In this document: positions 1 through 9,490 of the stretch, piece after piece
Position numbering within the stretch: the stretch's first letter is position 1
How the letters are laid out: every line of letters starts with the position of its first letter
Source: Halalkalibacter alkaliphilus
GTDB taxonomy: Bacteria > Bacillota > Bacilli > Bacillales > Bacillaceae_D
Direction: 5' to 3'
Assembly: GCF_023555415.1 (NCBI RefSeq)
Contig: NZ_JAKRYL010000029.1
Coordinates: 1 to 54,283, forward strand
Length of the DNA: 54,283 bases
Program-made: the position numbers and the translations under genes
The notes under the pieces: generated by a model
The model's database searches: none
What the model saw: the letters and a program-made list of their open reading frames with translations, nothing else
What the model was told of the DNA's origin: nothing

Positions 1-36
1 CTCAGAAGGTCAAAACCTTTTTGAGACACCCCTTTC
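1..36 (-). terminator. Partial hairpin terminator of the GTGTCTC repeat family, cut by the window edge
   Basis: Read on minus, GGGTGTCTCAAAAAGGT is followed by a T-rich loop and ACCTTCTGAG, the start of a return arm that continues outside the window. It lies just after the minus-strand small ORF ending at 43. The same stem recurs at 22678-22722 and 24742-24782. Confidence 0.6.
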
Positions 37-42
37 TCTTGA

Positions 43-162
43 CTAAGCTTTGTTTTTCCACAAATCAAACATAGCTTGCGCAAATTCAATTCCTTGATAT
101 AACAAAATGCTCAGTGCACTTGCCGAGAAAACAGCAACTGTAATTAGACGAATCCAAAACAC
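43..162 (-). CDS. Small single-span membrane protein, 39 aa, hypothetical
   Basis: Too short for usual ORF cut-offs. It starts at GTG, nine bases behind a strong AAGGAGG site, and encodes a protein with one hydrophobic segment (about residues 4-22) and a short polar tail ending in KNKA. The ribosome site and the hairpin just behind the stop support a real gene. No family is recognised; it would sit in the cytoplasmic membrane. Confidence 0.55.
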   Translation of the reverse strand: MFWIRLITVAVFSASALSILLYQGIEFAQAMFDLWKNKA

Positions 163-188
163 ATTGATTCCTCCTTTCAACAAGGGAT

Positions 189-497
189 TTATGCGGAATA
201 AATGTTATTTTGAAAATAATTCGACTTATAAAATACAGCTAATAAGAAATGTTTTATTGATGTTACATAATGATTTTCAGAGGTTGCTAGTTTCGGCAAA
301 AAAATTAAACAAATGAATAACGTAAGGGATGCAGGTTTTATACTTTGTATTTTCAATTCTTGAAAGTCGTGTAACTGACTAGTTTCAATTACTGCGTCAG
401 GACCGTAGCCTTTTTCTGCAAAGGTCTTTTCAACTGGAAAAGAGGTGTGCAAAAGCAAGTAAACCATTGATGAAACTAAAAGAATTACATATTTCAT
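189..497 (-). CDS. Hypothetical protein with N-terminal signal or anchor, 102 aa
   Basis: The ATG follows GAGGTG at good spacing. Residues 1-20 are a hydrophobic signal or anchor (MKYVILLVSSMVYLLLHTSF) and residues about 55-72 form a second hydrophobic stretch. The C-terminal 30 residues look less protein-like, so the gene could have lost its original end. No domain is recognised. It points the same way as the 39-aa gene at 43-162, 27 bases away, and may share its transcript. Confidence 0.45.
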   Translation of the reverse strand: MKYVILLVSSMVYLLLHTSFPVEKTFAEKGYGPDAVIETSQLHDFQELKIQSIKPASLTLFICLIFLPKLATSENHYVTSIKHFLLAVFYKSNYFQNNIYSA

Positions 498-725
498 GTT
501 GTTTTCACCTCTTCGTAAGTAGCCAAATCATACCATGATCTATATTAGTGGGAAATAGGCTTAAATTACTAATGCTAAAAATGGACAGTCCTGAATTTTT
601 TCATGAATTAAGTATAGTGATGGAGAAGTAAAACCATCAGTCGTATATTTTCTAACGTTCCTGGCATAAAACTTAATTTTTATCATATATGTGGTATGAG
701 GACAAACTTTGAGAGGAGAATCTAA

Positions 726-950
726 GTGTCAGACCTTTTAAAAATCCTTGTATTTTCATTGTTTTTAAGTTTCTTATGGGTAATTCCTCGGTTTGATCTA
801 ATTTTTCAATGGATATCGGAACATGTTTGGCAGTCTAGTATAATAGGGCTTTCAATCGTATTCATACTAGTTATTGTAAATTGGATTAAGTCAAAAAGAG
901 CGACTAAAGTACAAAATGAACAATTACAGGTAGAAAAATCTCAAGGATAA
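726..950 (+). CDS. Small membrane protein, 74 aa, two predicted spans, hypothetical
   Basis: It starts at GTG behind GAGAGGAG. Two hydrophobic segments (about residues 5-22 and 38-55) are followed by a basic, polar C-terminal tail (KSKRATK and onward), suggesting a small inner-membrane protein with a cytoplasmic tail. Function unknown. The nearest plus-strand gene, phzF-like at 1086, is 135 bases away and has its own ribosome site. Confidence 0.6.
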   Translation: MSDLLKILVFSLFLSFLWVIPRFDLIFQWISEHVWQSSIIGLSIVFILVIVNWIKSKRATKVQNEQLQVEKSQG

Positions 951-1085
951 TTATTCGGAAGCTTTTGATAGCGAACAGCGGGGTAATATATATTAGGTGT
1001 CAATATAAAAAGGGCTTAAGTACTAGATAGAAACGTTTAACTCATCTATGATAGAAATACAAAGAACTACATTGGAGTGGTTTGA

Positions 1086-1994
1086 ATGAAAGGTATTAAA
1101 GTGTATCATGTTGATGCGTTTACGGATCAACCGTTTGGAGGAAATCCTGCTGGGGTGGTCCCAAACGCAGAATCTATTGACTCTTTTGAGATGCAATCGA
1201 TCGCAAAAGAGCTTAATTTGTCGGAGACAGCTTTTCTCATCCCCTCAGAAAGTACAAATACAGATTTTTGTATTCGATATTTTACGCCGAGCAGTGAGAT
1301 TGATTTTTGTGGGCATGCCACCGTTGCATCAGCTTGGTTACTTGGTACGGTATATGATTGGGCAGAAAAAAAGAACATGATCACGTTTGAGACAAACATC
1401 GGTCATGTTCCGGTTGAATTCGTTACTAAGCAAGGCGCATTACATGCTGTTATTATGAAACAGGTAGAACCCAAAGTAAAAAAGATAGAGACAGACCTAG
1501 CTGAGTTAGCAACCTATGTCGGTTTAACTAAGGATGATATTGATACAAATTATCCTGTTAGACTTGGGTATACTGGAAATTGGCACCTACTCATACCGGT
1601 CACAACACGTAAGGCCATTGACCAAGCTATACCACAGATTCTCAAATTGAAAAAGCATAACGAAAGCCATAATATCTGTACGACGCATCTATTTACTTTT
1701 GATAGTCAAGAAGAGAATTGCTTGATTTATACACGCGACTTTGCTCCTGCTGTAGGAATTCATGAAGATCCTGTTACAGGTTCAGCAAATGGGGCTTTAG
1801 CTGGTTATTTAGTACTCGAAGGAATCTTAAATTCAAAAGTAGATCATGTCTTTTGTATTGCTCAAGGGCATGCAGTTGGAAGGCCAGGGAAGATTGACAT
1901 TATCATCTATGTCGAGGATAACAAGCCAATCATAAAAGTTGGAGGTAGGGCAGTTCCTACGATTGCTGGTACTTTTTTAGTAGAGGGAGAATAG
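1086..1994 (+). CDS. PhzF-family isomerase/epimerase-like protein
   Basis: A 302-aa protein with the PhzF/YddE fold signatures: the start KVYHVDAFTDQPFGGNPAGV, LSETAF near residue 46 (its Glu is the general acid/base of the family), FCGHATVASAW near residues 74-84, and DPVTGSANGAL in the second half. PhzF proteins are cytosolic diaminopimelate-epimerase-like enzymes; most bacterial members have no known substrate and are not tied to phenazine synthesis. No phenazine genes are nearby, so only the family is claimed. GGAGTGG lies at suitable spacing before the ATG. It is probably monocistronic, and convergent with the ykuK-like gene 11 bases beyond its stop. Confidence 0.92.
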   Translation: MKGIKVYHVDAFTDQPFGGNPAGVVPNAESIDSFEMQSIAKELNLSETAFLIPSESTNTDFCIRYFTPSSEIDFCGHATVASAWLLGTVYDWAEKKNMITFETNIGHVPVEFVTKQGALHAVIMKQVEPKVKKIETDLAELATYVGLTKDDIDTNYPVRLGYTGNWHLLIPVTTRKAIDQAIPQILKLKKHNESHNICTTHLFTFDSQEENCLIYTRDFAPAVGIHEDPVTGSANGALAGYLVLEGILNSKVDHVFCIAQGHAVGRPGKIDIIIYVEDNKPIIKVGGRAVPTIAGTFLVEGE

Positions 1995-2005
1995 TAATCT
2001 AAAGA

Positions 2006-2554
2006 TTATTTGCCAACTTTTTTTGTGTATCTATTCGCATAACTAGAGGCTACGAAGGCATCTGGTTTAATTTTAGGTTCAACCCCCATCGTTTCTAACC
2101 GGGCCACCATTTCTTTTACAAATTCTCGTGTTTTATTGCGTTTCCCTGAACCGATATCGATATGTCCTTCAATTGAAAATGTAGCTCCTTGGTATACGTA
2201 TGGTAAGACAATATCAATCATTTTGTTCTTTTTTGCTTCTGTAAACATAGAGACAATCTCTTCTGTTAGTGTGGTTTCTAACGATATTCGTTCATGCAAT
2301 TGGTGCATTGGCTTAGGTATCGTTATTTTACGGATGCAAGCCCAAGCACCTTTCCCAGTATTTTGAATCACGATTCCAGTTATAAAAACCGTGCATCGTG
2401 CATGAACTTGCGAATCCGTTCCAACCATCAGTCGATAATTGCCGCGTGGATTTAATTTCATAAATTTAATAATTCGCTTAAAGACTTGTTCAAACGACAT
2501 ACTTTTTTCTTGTAAATTTTGAAACTTGTAGTGTAACCTTTCTTGTTGTTTCAA
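2006..2554 (-). CDS. ykuK: YkuK-family RNase H-like protein (DUF458)
   Basis: 182 aa, close to the usual length of YkuK. Visible family features are the central MVGTDSQVH motif (about residues 43-51), in which Asp belongs to the predicted RNase H-fold acidic site, and the conserved KIKPDAFVASSYANRYTK-like tail. The start is TTG behind AGGTGAT; no in-frame ATG fits. The enzymatic role of YkuK is not established; it is a cytosolic protein of Bacillaceae. It is transcribed toward, and nearly abuts, the phzF-like gene. Confidence 0.85.
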   Translation of the reverse strand: MKQQERLHYKFQNLQEKSMSFEQVFKRIIKFMKLNPRGNYRLMVGTDSQVHARCTVFITGIVIQNTGKGAWACIRKITIPKPMHQLHERISLETTLTEEIVSMFTEAKKNKMIDIVLPYVYQGATFSIEGHIDIGSGKRNKTREFVKEMVARLETMGVEPKIKPDAFVASSYANRYTKKVGK

Positions 2555-2824
2555 ATGATCACCTACATTTACTTGGTATAATATCCATCATATGCAAGTA
2601 AGCTATATTTATTAGTGAAATCAGAAAATTAAGGCTACTATCCCTAAAATTCGACTAAATCAGTAAGAAATGTTTGCGCATAATGTGTAGTGGTAGTAAT
2701 ATAGATAGAGAATTCAAAAAAAACTTTTCCCAAAACAATATTTGCTGTGAGAAAATAACATGTAATGTAATGGGAATAGTTCGAGCACACTAAAGAAAGA
2801 AAGAAAATATTAGGAGTGGTAGAA

Positions 2825-4234
2825 ATGAGCAAACAACAAGTTGGAGTCATTGGACTTGCAGTAATGGGTCGTAACCTAGCGCTTAACATTGAAAGCAGAG
2901 GGTACAGTGTTTCTGTATTTAACAGATCTTCTGAAAAAACGGAGACTATGTTGAAAGAAGCAGAAGGTAAGAATGTCGTTGGTACATATAGCATTGAAGA
3001 ATTTGTTGCTTCACTAGAGGCACCAAGAAAAATATTATTAATGGTACAAGCTGGCTTTGCTACAGATGCAACGATTGAGCAGCTTTTGCCACACTTAGAA
3101 AAAGGCGACATTTTAATTGATGGTGGAAACACGTTCTTTGAAGATACTCGTCGTAGAAACAAAGAGCTTGCTGAGTCAGGCGTTCATTTCATTGGAACAG
3201 GAGTATCTGGTGGTGAAGAAGGAGCGCTTAAAGGGCCTTCTATTATGCCAGGTGGACAAAAAGAAGCATATGATCTTGTAGAGCCTATCTTAAAGGATAT
3301 TTCTGCAAAAGTTGGCGGAGATGCTTGTTGCACATACATCGGTCCAGATGGTGCTGGTCACTATGTAAAAATGGTTCATAACGGAATTGAATATGGAGAT
3401 ATGCAGTTAATTTGTGAATCTTACCACCTTATGAAAGACGTTCTTGGACTAAGTGCACAGGAATTACATGAAACATTTAAAGAGTGGAATGAAGGAGAAC
3501 TTGATAGTTACCTAATTGAGATCACTAAAGACATCTTCACTAAGATGGACGATGAAACAGGAAAGCCTATGGTTGATGTTATTTTAGATACAGCTGGTCA
3601 AAAAGGGACTGGAAAATGGACAAGCCAAAGTGCGCTTGATCTAGGTGTACCGTTATCAATCATTACAGAATCTGTTTTCTCTCGTTTTATTTCAGCGATG
3701 AAAGAAGAGCGTGTGAAAGCAAGCAAAATTCTAAGCGGACCGAACACTACGTTTGAAGGCGATAAAAAAGAATTTGTTGAAAAAATCCGTAAAGCATTAT
3801 ACTTAAGCAAAATTTGTTCTTATGCTCAAGGGTTTGCTCAAATGAAAGTAGCTTCTGAAGAGTATGATTGGAACTTAAACTTAGGAAATATCTCTATGAT
3901 CTTTAGAGGTGGTTGCATTATCCGTGCTCGTTTCTTACAAAACATCAAGGAAGCGTACGATCGTGATGCAAACTTAACAAATCTTTTACTAGATCCTTAC
4001 TTCAAAGAAATCGTAGAAAGCTACCAAGAAGCTGCTCGTGACGTAGTAGCTACAGCTGTTAAGCTTGGAATTCCTGTTCCAGGTCTTGCAAGTGCGTTAG
4101 CATACTTTGACAGCTATCGTACAGAAACACTTCCAGCTAACCTTCTACAAGCGCAAAGAGATTACTTTGGTGCTCATACGTATCAACGTATTGATAAAGA
4201 AGGAACATTCCATACAAACTGGATGGAAAAATAA
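2825..4234 (+). CDS. gndA: 6-phosphogluconate dehydrogenase, decarboxylating
   Basis: 469 aa, the standard length. It oxidises and decarboxylates 6-phosphogluconate to ribulose 5-phosphate in the oxidative pentose phosphate pathway, in the cytosol. The N-terminal Rossmann motif is [13 protein letters not shown]; the NRSSEK segment after strand 2 fits NADP preference. The substrate signature [11 protein letters not shown], the catalytic KMVHNGIEY, and the C-terminal HTNW segment are intact. The start is ATG 2825, behind AGGAGTGG; an upstream in-frame GTG at 2816 is part of that ribosome site. A terminator follows at 4245. Confidence 0.97.
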   Translation: MSKQQVGVIGLAVMGRNLALNIESRGYSVSVFNRSSEKTETMLKEAEGKNVVGTYSIEEFVASLEAPRKILLMVQAGFATDATIEQLLPHLEKGDILIDGGNTFFEDTRRRNKELAESGVHFIGTGVSGGEEGALKGPSIMPGGQKEAYDLVEPILKDISAKVGGDACCTYIGPDGAGHYVKMVHNGIEYGDMQLICESYHLMKDVLGLSAQELHETFKEWNEGELDSYLIEITKDIFTKMDDETGKPMVDVILDTAGQKGTGKWTSQSALDLGVPLSIITESVFSRFISAMKEERVKASKILSGPNTTFEGDKKEFVEKIRKALYLSKICSYAQGFAQMKVASEEYDWNLNLGNISMIFRGGCIIRARFLQNIKEAYDRDANLTNLLLDPYFKEIVESYQEAARDVVATAVKLGIPVPGLASALAYFDSYRTETLPANLLQAQRDYFGAHTYQRIDKEGTFHTNWMEK

Positions 4235-4244
4235 TAAATTGTGA

Positions 4245-4280
4245 AAGGTGGCTTCGACTTAGTCGAGGCTGCCTTTTTTT
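4245..4280 (+). terminator. Rho-independent terminator of gndA
   Basis: Stem AGGTGGCTTCGAC / GTCGAGGCTGCCT with a 3-base loop, followed by a run of seven T. Confidence 0.85.
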
Positions 4281-4306
4281 GTTTGGATAAATTTGTATTT
4301 ATAATT

Positions 4307-4327
4307 ACATCGTATTCTGGTACGATG
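4307..4327. repeat. Short perfect inverted repeat in the leader of the M3 peptidase gene
   Basis: CATCGTA and TACGATG flank six bases, about ten bases before the AAAAGGAGG ribosome site. It could be an operator or an mRNA hairpin; nothing identifies the factor. Confidence 0.35.
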
Positions 4328-4353
4328 AGTTTACTTGAAAAGGAGGATGATTC

Positions 4354-6045
4354 ATGTCAACATTTTATGTAGAGAAACTGAATTTTAAAGAACCTAAGAA
4401 AATAGCGGAAATGTTTGATGCATTGCTACAGGAATCTACGGACACTGTAGAGGAATTAGAATCATGGCTTAAAAAACAGTCAGAGCTATTTGATGCCATT
4501 GAGGAAGCAATGTCTGGGCATTACATCGACTTTCAATGTCAAAGTGACTCTAAAGAGGCAAAAGAGATTTTTGAGCATGATCAAAGTGTCATTGATCCCC
4601 TTTTTAAGAAATATAATTCTTTATTTGATGAGGCATTTTTATCTTCTAAGGCAAACTGCCAATTAGACCCTGTTTTGTATAAACAGTTGATTAAAAGAAA
4701 ACAAAATGCAAAAGAAATTTTTAGATTAGAAAATATTGAATTAGAAGTAAAAGAAGATGCACTTGCAACGAATTATTTTGAACATACAGGAGGGCTAACC
4801 GTTCAATGGGGTAATGAAGAACTGACATTAAGTGAACTTTCTCCATACATACAAGCCCCTGATCGTGATACGAGGAAAAAAGCTCTTACTTTAATATCTG
4901 AAGCCATCCTCTTCAAGGAAGCAGAGCTTCAACAAATTATGAATGAGCTTATTGTGTTACGTCATCAAAAAGCTCAAAACACAGGGCTAACGAATTACAG
5001 AGATTATATGTTTAAAAAATATGAGCGCTTTGATTATTCACCACAGGATTGTAAAAAATTAGCAGAATCAATTCGTAAGTATGTCAAACCGCTCAAAGAA
5101 AAATTACAGAAACAGCATAAGAGTGAACTAGGTGTTGACACGTATAAACCATGGGATAGACAGGGTGTTCCACAAGGGCAAAAGCCATTACAGCCTTTTA
5201 CAACAACTAAGGAGCTTATTGAAAAGTCGAAGGTTATCCTTGGAAACCTTGATCCACGTTTTGCTGAACTTCTAACAACGATGGATGAACGTGGGATGCT
5301 TGATTTAAATAGTCGAAAAGGCAAAGCGCCAGGCGGTTTTTGTTCTAATCTACCTGTATCACAGCTTTCGTTTATTTTTATGAATGCATCAAGGACACAA
5401 GATGATATGATTACTTTGCTTCACGAAATGGGGCATTGTATTCATAATGACTTAATGAGAAAGCAACCAATTGGAGACTATCGTGAGACACCAATGGAAT
5501 CAGCAGAATTAGCAAGTATGTCAATGGAGCTTTTGACTATGGACCAGTGGAATCTCTTTTATGAAGATGAGGCAGATCTTATACGTGCAAAGAAAGAGCA
5601 GTTAAAAGGAATAATCGATTTTCTTCCTCTAGGGATGATCATCGATCAGTTCCAGCATTGGATGTATGAAAATCCAGACCATACATCTGATGAACGCGAT
5701 AGAAAGTACAAAGAACTGATGTTAGATATAGATTCAAATGTGGTGAATTGGAATGGTTATGAGAAATGGCAACAAACGGCTTGGTTGCGTGTTCTTCATA
5801 TTTTTGAGGTGCCATTTTATTATATAGAATATGTAATTGCCCAACTAGGAGCAGTCCAAATGTACAAACAATACCGAGAAAATCCAGAACAAGCACTTGA
5901 AAATTATAAAAAAGCATTAGCTCTCGGTTCATCGAAATCTTTACCTGAAGTATATGAGGCGGCAGGGATTCGCTTTGATTTTTCAGATTTGATGATACAA
6001 GAATTAATGGTTTTTTTAGAACAAGAATTAGAACAGTTACAGTAA
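4354..6045 (+). CDS. M3-family oligoendopeptidase (PepF-like)
   Basis: 563 aa, the size of the M3 oligoendopeptidases of Bacillus. The zinc motif HEMGH is at residues 357-361 and the third ligand region (ETPMESAEL) about 20 residues later, in the all-helical C-terminal domain. These cytosolic metallopeptidases cut short peptides taken up or produced by protein turnover. It starts at ATG behind AAAAGGAGG. It stands alone between two terminators, so it is probably transcribed on its own. Confidence 0.93.
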   Translation: MSTFYVEKLNFKEPKKIAEMFDALLQESTDTVEELESWLKKQSELFDAIEEAMSGHYIDFQCQSDSKEAKEIFEHDQSVIDPLFKKYNSLFDEAFLSSKANCQLDPVLYKQLIKRKQNAKEIFRLENIELEVKEDALATNYFEHTGGLTVQWGNEELTLSELSPYIQAPDRDTRKKALTLISEAILFKEAELQQIMNELIVLRHQKAQNTGLTNYRDYMFKKYERFDYSPQDCKKLAESIRKYVKPLKEKLQKQHKSELGVDTYKPWDRQGVPQGQKPLQPFTTTKELIEKSKVILGNLDPRFAELLTTMDERGMLDLNSRKGKAPGGFCSNLPVSQLSFIFMNASRTQDDMITLLHEMGHCIHNDLMRKQPIGDYRETPMESAELASMSMELLTMDQWNLFYEDEADLIRAKKEQLKGIIDFLPLGMIIDQFQHWMYENPDHTSDERDRKYKELMLDIDSNVVNWNGYEKWQQTAWLRVLHIFEVPFYYIEYVIAQLGAVQMYKQYRENPEQALENYKKALALGSSKSLPEVYEAAGIRFDFSDLMIQELMVFLEQELEQLQ

Positions 6046-6049
6046 ATCA

Positions 6050-6083
6050 AAAAGAGTTGTCAGTTGTATGACAACTCTTTTTG
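6050..6083 (+). terminator. Terminator of the M3 peptidase gene
   Basis: AAAGAGTTGTCA / TGACAACTCTTT stem with a 6-base loop and a short T run. Confidence 0.85.
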
Positions 6084-6116
6084 TTTGAGGAGACCTTATA
6101 GAAAGGGAATAGGGAT

Positions 6117-6713
6117 ATGGGGAAAAAGAGTCTAATCATAATACTGATTTCTAGTTTAATATTTTTTATTTATGTTTGTTTATTACATATTCAAATCATA
6201 CGTTACAGTCATATCGAAATTGAGGGAGACATTGATTATGTCATTATATTAGGAGCAAGGGTAAAAGGAGCCGAACCATCTTTATCCCTTAAATATCGAA
6301 TCGAAGCTGCGGCTGAGTATGTATTAGAAAACGAAGATGTGGTAGTAATAGCAACCGGTGGACAAGGGCCTGGTGAGGACATAACAGAGGCTGAGGCTAT
6401 TAAAACGGAATTAATGAGGAAAGGAATAGAAGAATCGCGTATTTTTCTTGAGGATGAGTCTACTTCTACAGTGGAAAACATTCGTTTATCGAAAAAACAC
6501 ATTCCTGCTATATCTAAAAAAGGACTTGTTGTTACGAACCGTTACCATGTTTACCGAGCGACAATGATTGCACAAGATCAACAATTAGACGTTACCGGAC
6601 TGCCCGCTAAAACACCAAGAACTGTTTTGCTGCAATCTTATTTAAGAGAATATTTAGCAATTACAAAGTATTTTTTTACGAGAAATTTGAATTTATATTT
6701 ACTCATCTTATAG
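6117..6713 (+). CDS. YdcF/SanA-type DUF218 membrane protein
   Basis: 198 aa. An N-terminal membrane anchor (residues 5-25) precedes a DUF218 domain: IDYVIILGARVKG, the VIATGGQGPGEDITEAEA motif, and the ESRIFLEDESTSTVENIRLSK helix that define the family. DUF218 proteins are linked to envelope integrity (SanA, ElyC) or have unknown roles. The ATG follows an AGGG-containing leader. It lies just before the CtsR-regulated clpE promoter but is not part of that unit. Confidence 0.85.
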   Translation: MGKKSLIIILISSLIFFIYVCLLHIQIIRYSHIEIEGDIDYVIILGARVKGAEPSLSLKYRIEAAAEYVLENEDVVVIATGGQGPGEDITEAEAIKTELMRKGIEESRIFLEDESTSTVENIRLSKKHIPAISKKGLVVTNRYHVYRATMIAQDQQLDVTGLPAKTPRTVLLQSYLREYLAITKYFFTRNLNLYLLIL

Positions 6714-6730
6714 TGGTTAATTCTTTATTT

Positions 6731-6747
6731 GGTCAAAAAAGATCAAA
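6731..6747 (+). promoter_or_regulatory. CtsR operator 1
   Basis: Tandem heptads GGTCAAA and GATCAAA separated by three bases, as in the CtsR consensus (A/G GTCAAA-N3-A/G GTCAAA) with one mismatch. It lies upstream of the -35 of clpE. Confidence 0.8.
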
Positions 6748-6755
6748 CTTCACAC

Positions 6756-6784
6756 TTGAAAAGTCAAATATGGTCAAATATAAT
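6756..6784 (+). promoter_or_regulatory. clpE sigma-A promoter with CtsR operator 2 filling the spacer
   Basis: -35 TTGAAA at 6756-6761 and a consensus -10 TATAAT at 6779-6784, spacing 17. The 17-base spacer (6762-6778) is itself a perfect CtsR site, AGTCAAA-TAT-GGTCAAA, so bound CtsR and RNA polymerase would exclude each other. Confidence 0.9.
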
Positions 6785-6839
6785 GATTATAGATCGTCAA
6801 TACATTACAGCCATCAACGGCTTTTCTTTTTATATAATT

Positions 6840-6856
6840 GGTCAAATATAGTCAAA
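6840..6856 (+). promoter_or_regulatory. CtsR operator 3, over the clpE leader
   Basis: GGTCAAA-TAT-AGTCAAA, followed immediately by another GTCAAA that runs into the AAAGGAGG ribosome site. It lies downstream of the promoter. Confidence 0.85.
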
Positions 6857-6876
6857 GTCAAAAGGAGGAACTAGAA

Positions 6877-9021
6877 ATGATTTGTAACAAATGTCAGAGT
6901 AAACAAGCAAACGTAAAAGTAAATGTAATGATTAATCAAACGAAAAAGCAACTTGCTTTATGTTCTGATTGTTATCAACAAACACAAAAACAATTTGGAA
7001 TGTCATCATATCATTTAGATGACTTCTTTAAAGGGTTCATGCTAGAAAGTATGTCAGGATCTAATCACGGTTTTACCCAACAACAAGTAAAAGAGGAAGC
7101 TCCAAGCCATAACGGAGATGGATTCCTAGATCAACATGGCCGCAACTTGTCAGATGAAGCTAGACAAGGTCGAATTGATGCTGTGATTGGGCGAGAAAAA
7201 GAAATTGAACGTGTGATTGAAGTACTTAATCGTCGTTCAAAAAACAATCCTGTCTTAATTGGAGAAGCAGGTGTCGGAAAGACAGCAATTGCAGAAGGCT
7301 TTGCCTTAAAGATTGTTAAAGGGGAAGTTCCAGCTAAGCTTTTAAATAAAGAAGTATATGTTCTAGATATTAGTTCTCTTGTGGCAGGTACAAGCTACCG
7401 TGGTCAATTTGAAGAGAAAATGCAACGATTAGTGACAGAATTAAAACAACGAGAGAATGTGATTCTCTTTATTGACGAACTTCATATGCTGGTGGGAGCA
7501 GGTAGCTCATCAGAAGGTTCAATGGATGCAGGGAATATTCTAAAGCCATCATTAGCAAGAGGAGAGTTCCAAATCATTGGTGCAACAACATTAAAAGAAT
7601 ATCGAATGATTGAGAAAGATCCAGCACTAGAACGTCGCTTCCAACCTGTTGTCGTCAAAGAACCAACTTCAGAAGAAGCTTTTGAAATTTTAAAAGGAAT
7701 ACGTCCTATTTACGAAAACTATCACAATGTAAAATACTCTGATGATGTATTAAAAGCATGTGTATCATTATCAGATCGTTACATCCAAGATCGCTTCTTA
7801 CCAGATAAAGCGATTGATCTGTTAGATGAAGCTGGTTCAAAATTAAACCTCACGCAAGGTATAACAGACAAAGGCAAGTTAGAAAAACGGTTGGATGATC
7901 TCACTCGTGAAAAGGAAGCAGCAACAAAACAAGAAGATTATGAGAAAGCAGCACGCTTGCGAGATGAAGAACTCGAACTAAAAAAGAAATTAGATAATGA
8001 TATTATTGAACCTGTGACAGAAGTAACCATTGAGCACATTCAAGATATCATTGAAAAAAGTACAGGGATTCCTGTGAAAAAGCTTCAAAAATCTGAGCAG
8101 TCGAAAATGAAGGACCTACAAGGGAATTTAACTAAGAAAGTAATTGGACAAGAAAAAGCAATTGAAAAAGTAGCAAAAGCAATTCTACGAGCTCGAGTAG
8201 GGTTGAAATCCAAAACTCGTCCAACTGCTTCTTTCTTATTTGTCGGTCCCACTGGTACAGGTAAAACGGAGTTAACAAAAACTCTTGCTGCAGAGTTATT
8301 TGGAAGCAAAGATTCAATGATTCGCCTTGATATGAGTGAATATATGGAAAAGCATTCCGTTTCTAAATTAATCGGTTCACCTCCTGGGTATGTAGGACAT
8401 GATGAAGCAGGTCAATTAACAGAGCAAGTGAGAAGAAACCCATATTCGATAATTCTTCTTGATGAAATTGAAAAAGCTCACCCGGATGTTATGAATATGT
8501 TTCTACAAATCATGGAAGATGGCCGATTAACTGACAGTCAAGGAAGAGTGGTCAACTTTAATGAAACTGTTATCATTATGACGTCAAATGCGGGTGTGAA
8601 TGATAAGAAATTAGGTGCCATCGGTTTTAACGAATCAGAAGGTGAAAGTGTCCTCAAAACTCAAAGCATTCTTGACAGCTTACGAGATTACTTTAAACCT
8701 GAATTTTTAAACCGTATTGATTCAATTATTGTATTTAATCACCTAGAAAAAGAGAATCTCATTAAGATTATTGATATTATGCTAGAGGATTTACAAGTTA
8801 CACTTACGGAGCAAGGATTATCAGTGACTGTTACAGAAGCGGCTAAAGAAAGAATTGCTGAGCTAGGGTACCATCAAGCATTTGGAGCTCGCCCATTGCG
8901 CAGGGCAATTCAAGAACATGTTGAAGATCAAATTACGTCGATTTTAATTAACAGCGATGAGAAGATTACTATGTTTACGGTTGATATTATGGACAATGAG
9001 ATTAAGGTAGAGGGTAAATAA
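6877..9021 (+). CDS. clpE: ATP-dependent Clp protease ATP-binding subunit ClpE
   Basis: 714 aa Hsp100 unfoldase that feeds stress-damaged proteins to ClpP in the cytosol. The N-terminal zinc finger (CNKC near residue 3 and CSDC near residue 29) is the hallmark of ClpE. Two AAA+ modules carry Walker A motifs GEAGVGKT and GPTGTGKTE; a UVR-type coiled coil (KQEDYEKAARLRDEELELKK) separates them. The start is ATG 6877 behind AAAGGAGG; a longer in-frame reading from 6838 would begin inside the operator region and is rejected. Three CtsR sites control it, so heat or disulfide stress should induce it. Confidence 0.97.
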   Translation: MICNKCQSKQANVKVNVMINQTKKQLALCSDCYQQTQKQFGMSSYHLDDFFKGFMLESMSGSNHGFTQQQVKEEAPSHNGDGFLDQHGRNLSDEARQGRIDAVIGREKEIERVIEVLNRRSKNNPVLIGEAGVGKTAIAEGFALKIVKGEVPAKLLNKEVYVLDISSLVAGTSYRGQFEEKMQRLVTELKQRENVILFIDELHMLVGAGSSSEGSMDAGNILKPSLARGEFQIIGATTLKEYRMIEKDPALERRFQPVVVKEPTSEEAFEILKGIRPIYENYHNVKYSDDVLKACVSLSDRYIQDRFLPDKAIDLLDEAGSKLNLTQGITDKGKLEKRLDDLTREKEAATKQEDYEKAARLRDEELELKKKLDNDIIEPVTEVTIEHIQDIIEKSTGIPVKKLQKSEQSKMKDLQGNLTKKVIGQEKAIEKVAKAILRARVGLKSKTRPTASFLFVGPTGTGKTELTKTLAAELFGSKDSMIRLDMSEYMEKHSVSKLIGSPPGYVGHDEAGQLTEQVRRNPYSIILLDEIEKAHPDVMNMFLQIMEDGRLTDSQGRVVNFNETVIIMTSNAGVNDKKLGAIGFNESEGESVLKTQSILDSLRDYFKPEFLNRIDSIIVFNHLEKENLIKIIDIMLEDLQVTLTEQGLSVTVTEAAKERIAELGYHQAFGARPLRRAIQEHVEDQITSILINSDEKITMFTVDIMDNEIKVEGK

Positions 9022-9029
9022 AATTTAAT

Positions 9030-9110
9030 GACAACGTTGGATGACGAGTTCACTAAAAAAATGAAAGTAGACCTTTTACAGTGAACTTGATGACATCCTC
9101 GTTGTCTTTT
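9030..9110 (+). terminator. Long imperfect hairpin terminator after clpE
   Basis: Outer arms ACAACG/CGTTGT, then GGATG/CATCC and AGTTCACT/AGTGAACT, form an extended stem that ends in CTTTTG. Confidence 0.65.
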
Positions 9111-9197
9111 GTTACATTTGGACATAATAATTTACTTACATAATATTCATAATGTTATACTTTTAACATGTCATTAACAAAAGAAGAGGGAGTGTTT

Positions 9198-9341
9198 ATG
9201 GAGTTATTAATTGCTATTTTACTATTCACAGGTCTCTTTGCTATTTATGACGCAATAAGAAAAGTGAATAATAATATATTAAAGCAAACGGAAGAAATAA
9301 TAAAATTGCGTGAGGAAATGACAAAACACAACCGAAAATAA
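9198..9341 (+). CDS. Small membrane-anchored coiled-coil protein, 47 aa
   Basis: The ATG follows AGAAGAGGGAG. One hydrophobic N-terminal span (about residues 2-15) leads into a charged helix with heptad-like hydrophobics (KVNNNILKQTEEIIKLREEM). No family assignment. It is too short for most ORF callers but has a good ribosome site and gene-like codon use. Confidence 0.6.
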   Translation: MELLIAILLFTGLFAIYDAIRKVNNNILKQTEEIIKLREEMTKHNRK

Positions 9342-9490
9342 CTACTATAATAAGTTGCCTTCCAAGTCATCTCTGAAACTGAACTTACTAATACATGTAA
9401 ATATCCGTAATTTCCTGTATTAAATTGACATCACTCAAATTATTATACTATAATTTTTCTTGTAGTTTAATAATAATAAGGGGGATTTAC

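Noticed and set aside
2644-3162. Minus-strand 172-aa frame opposite gndA
   Set aside because: It is the complement of a conserved gene and of its promoter region.
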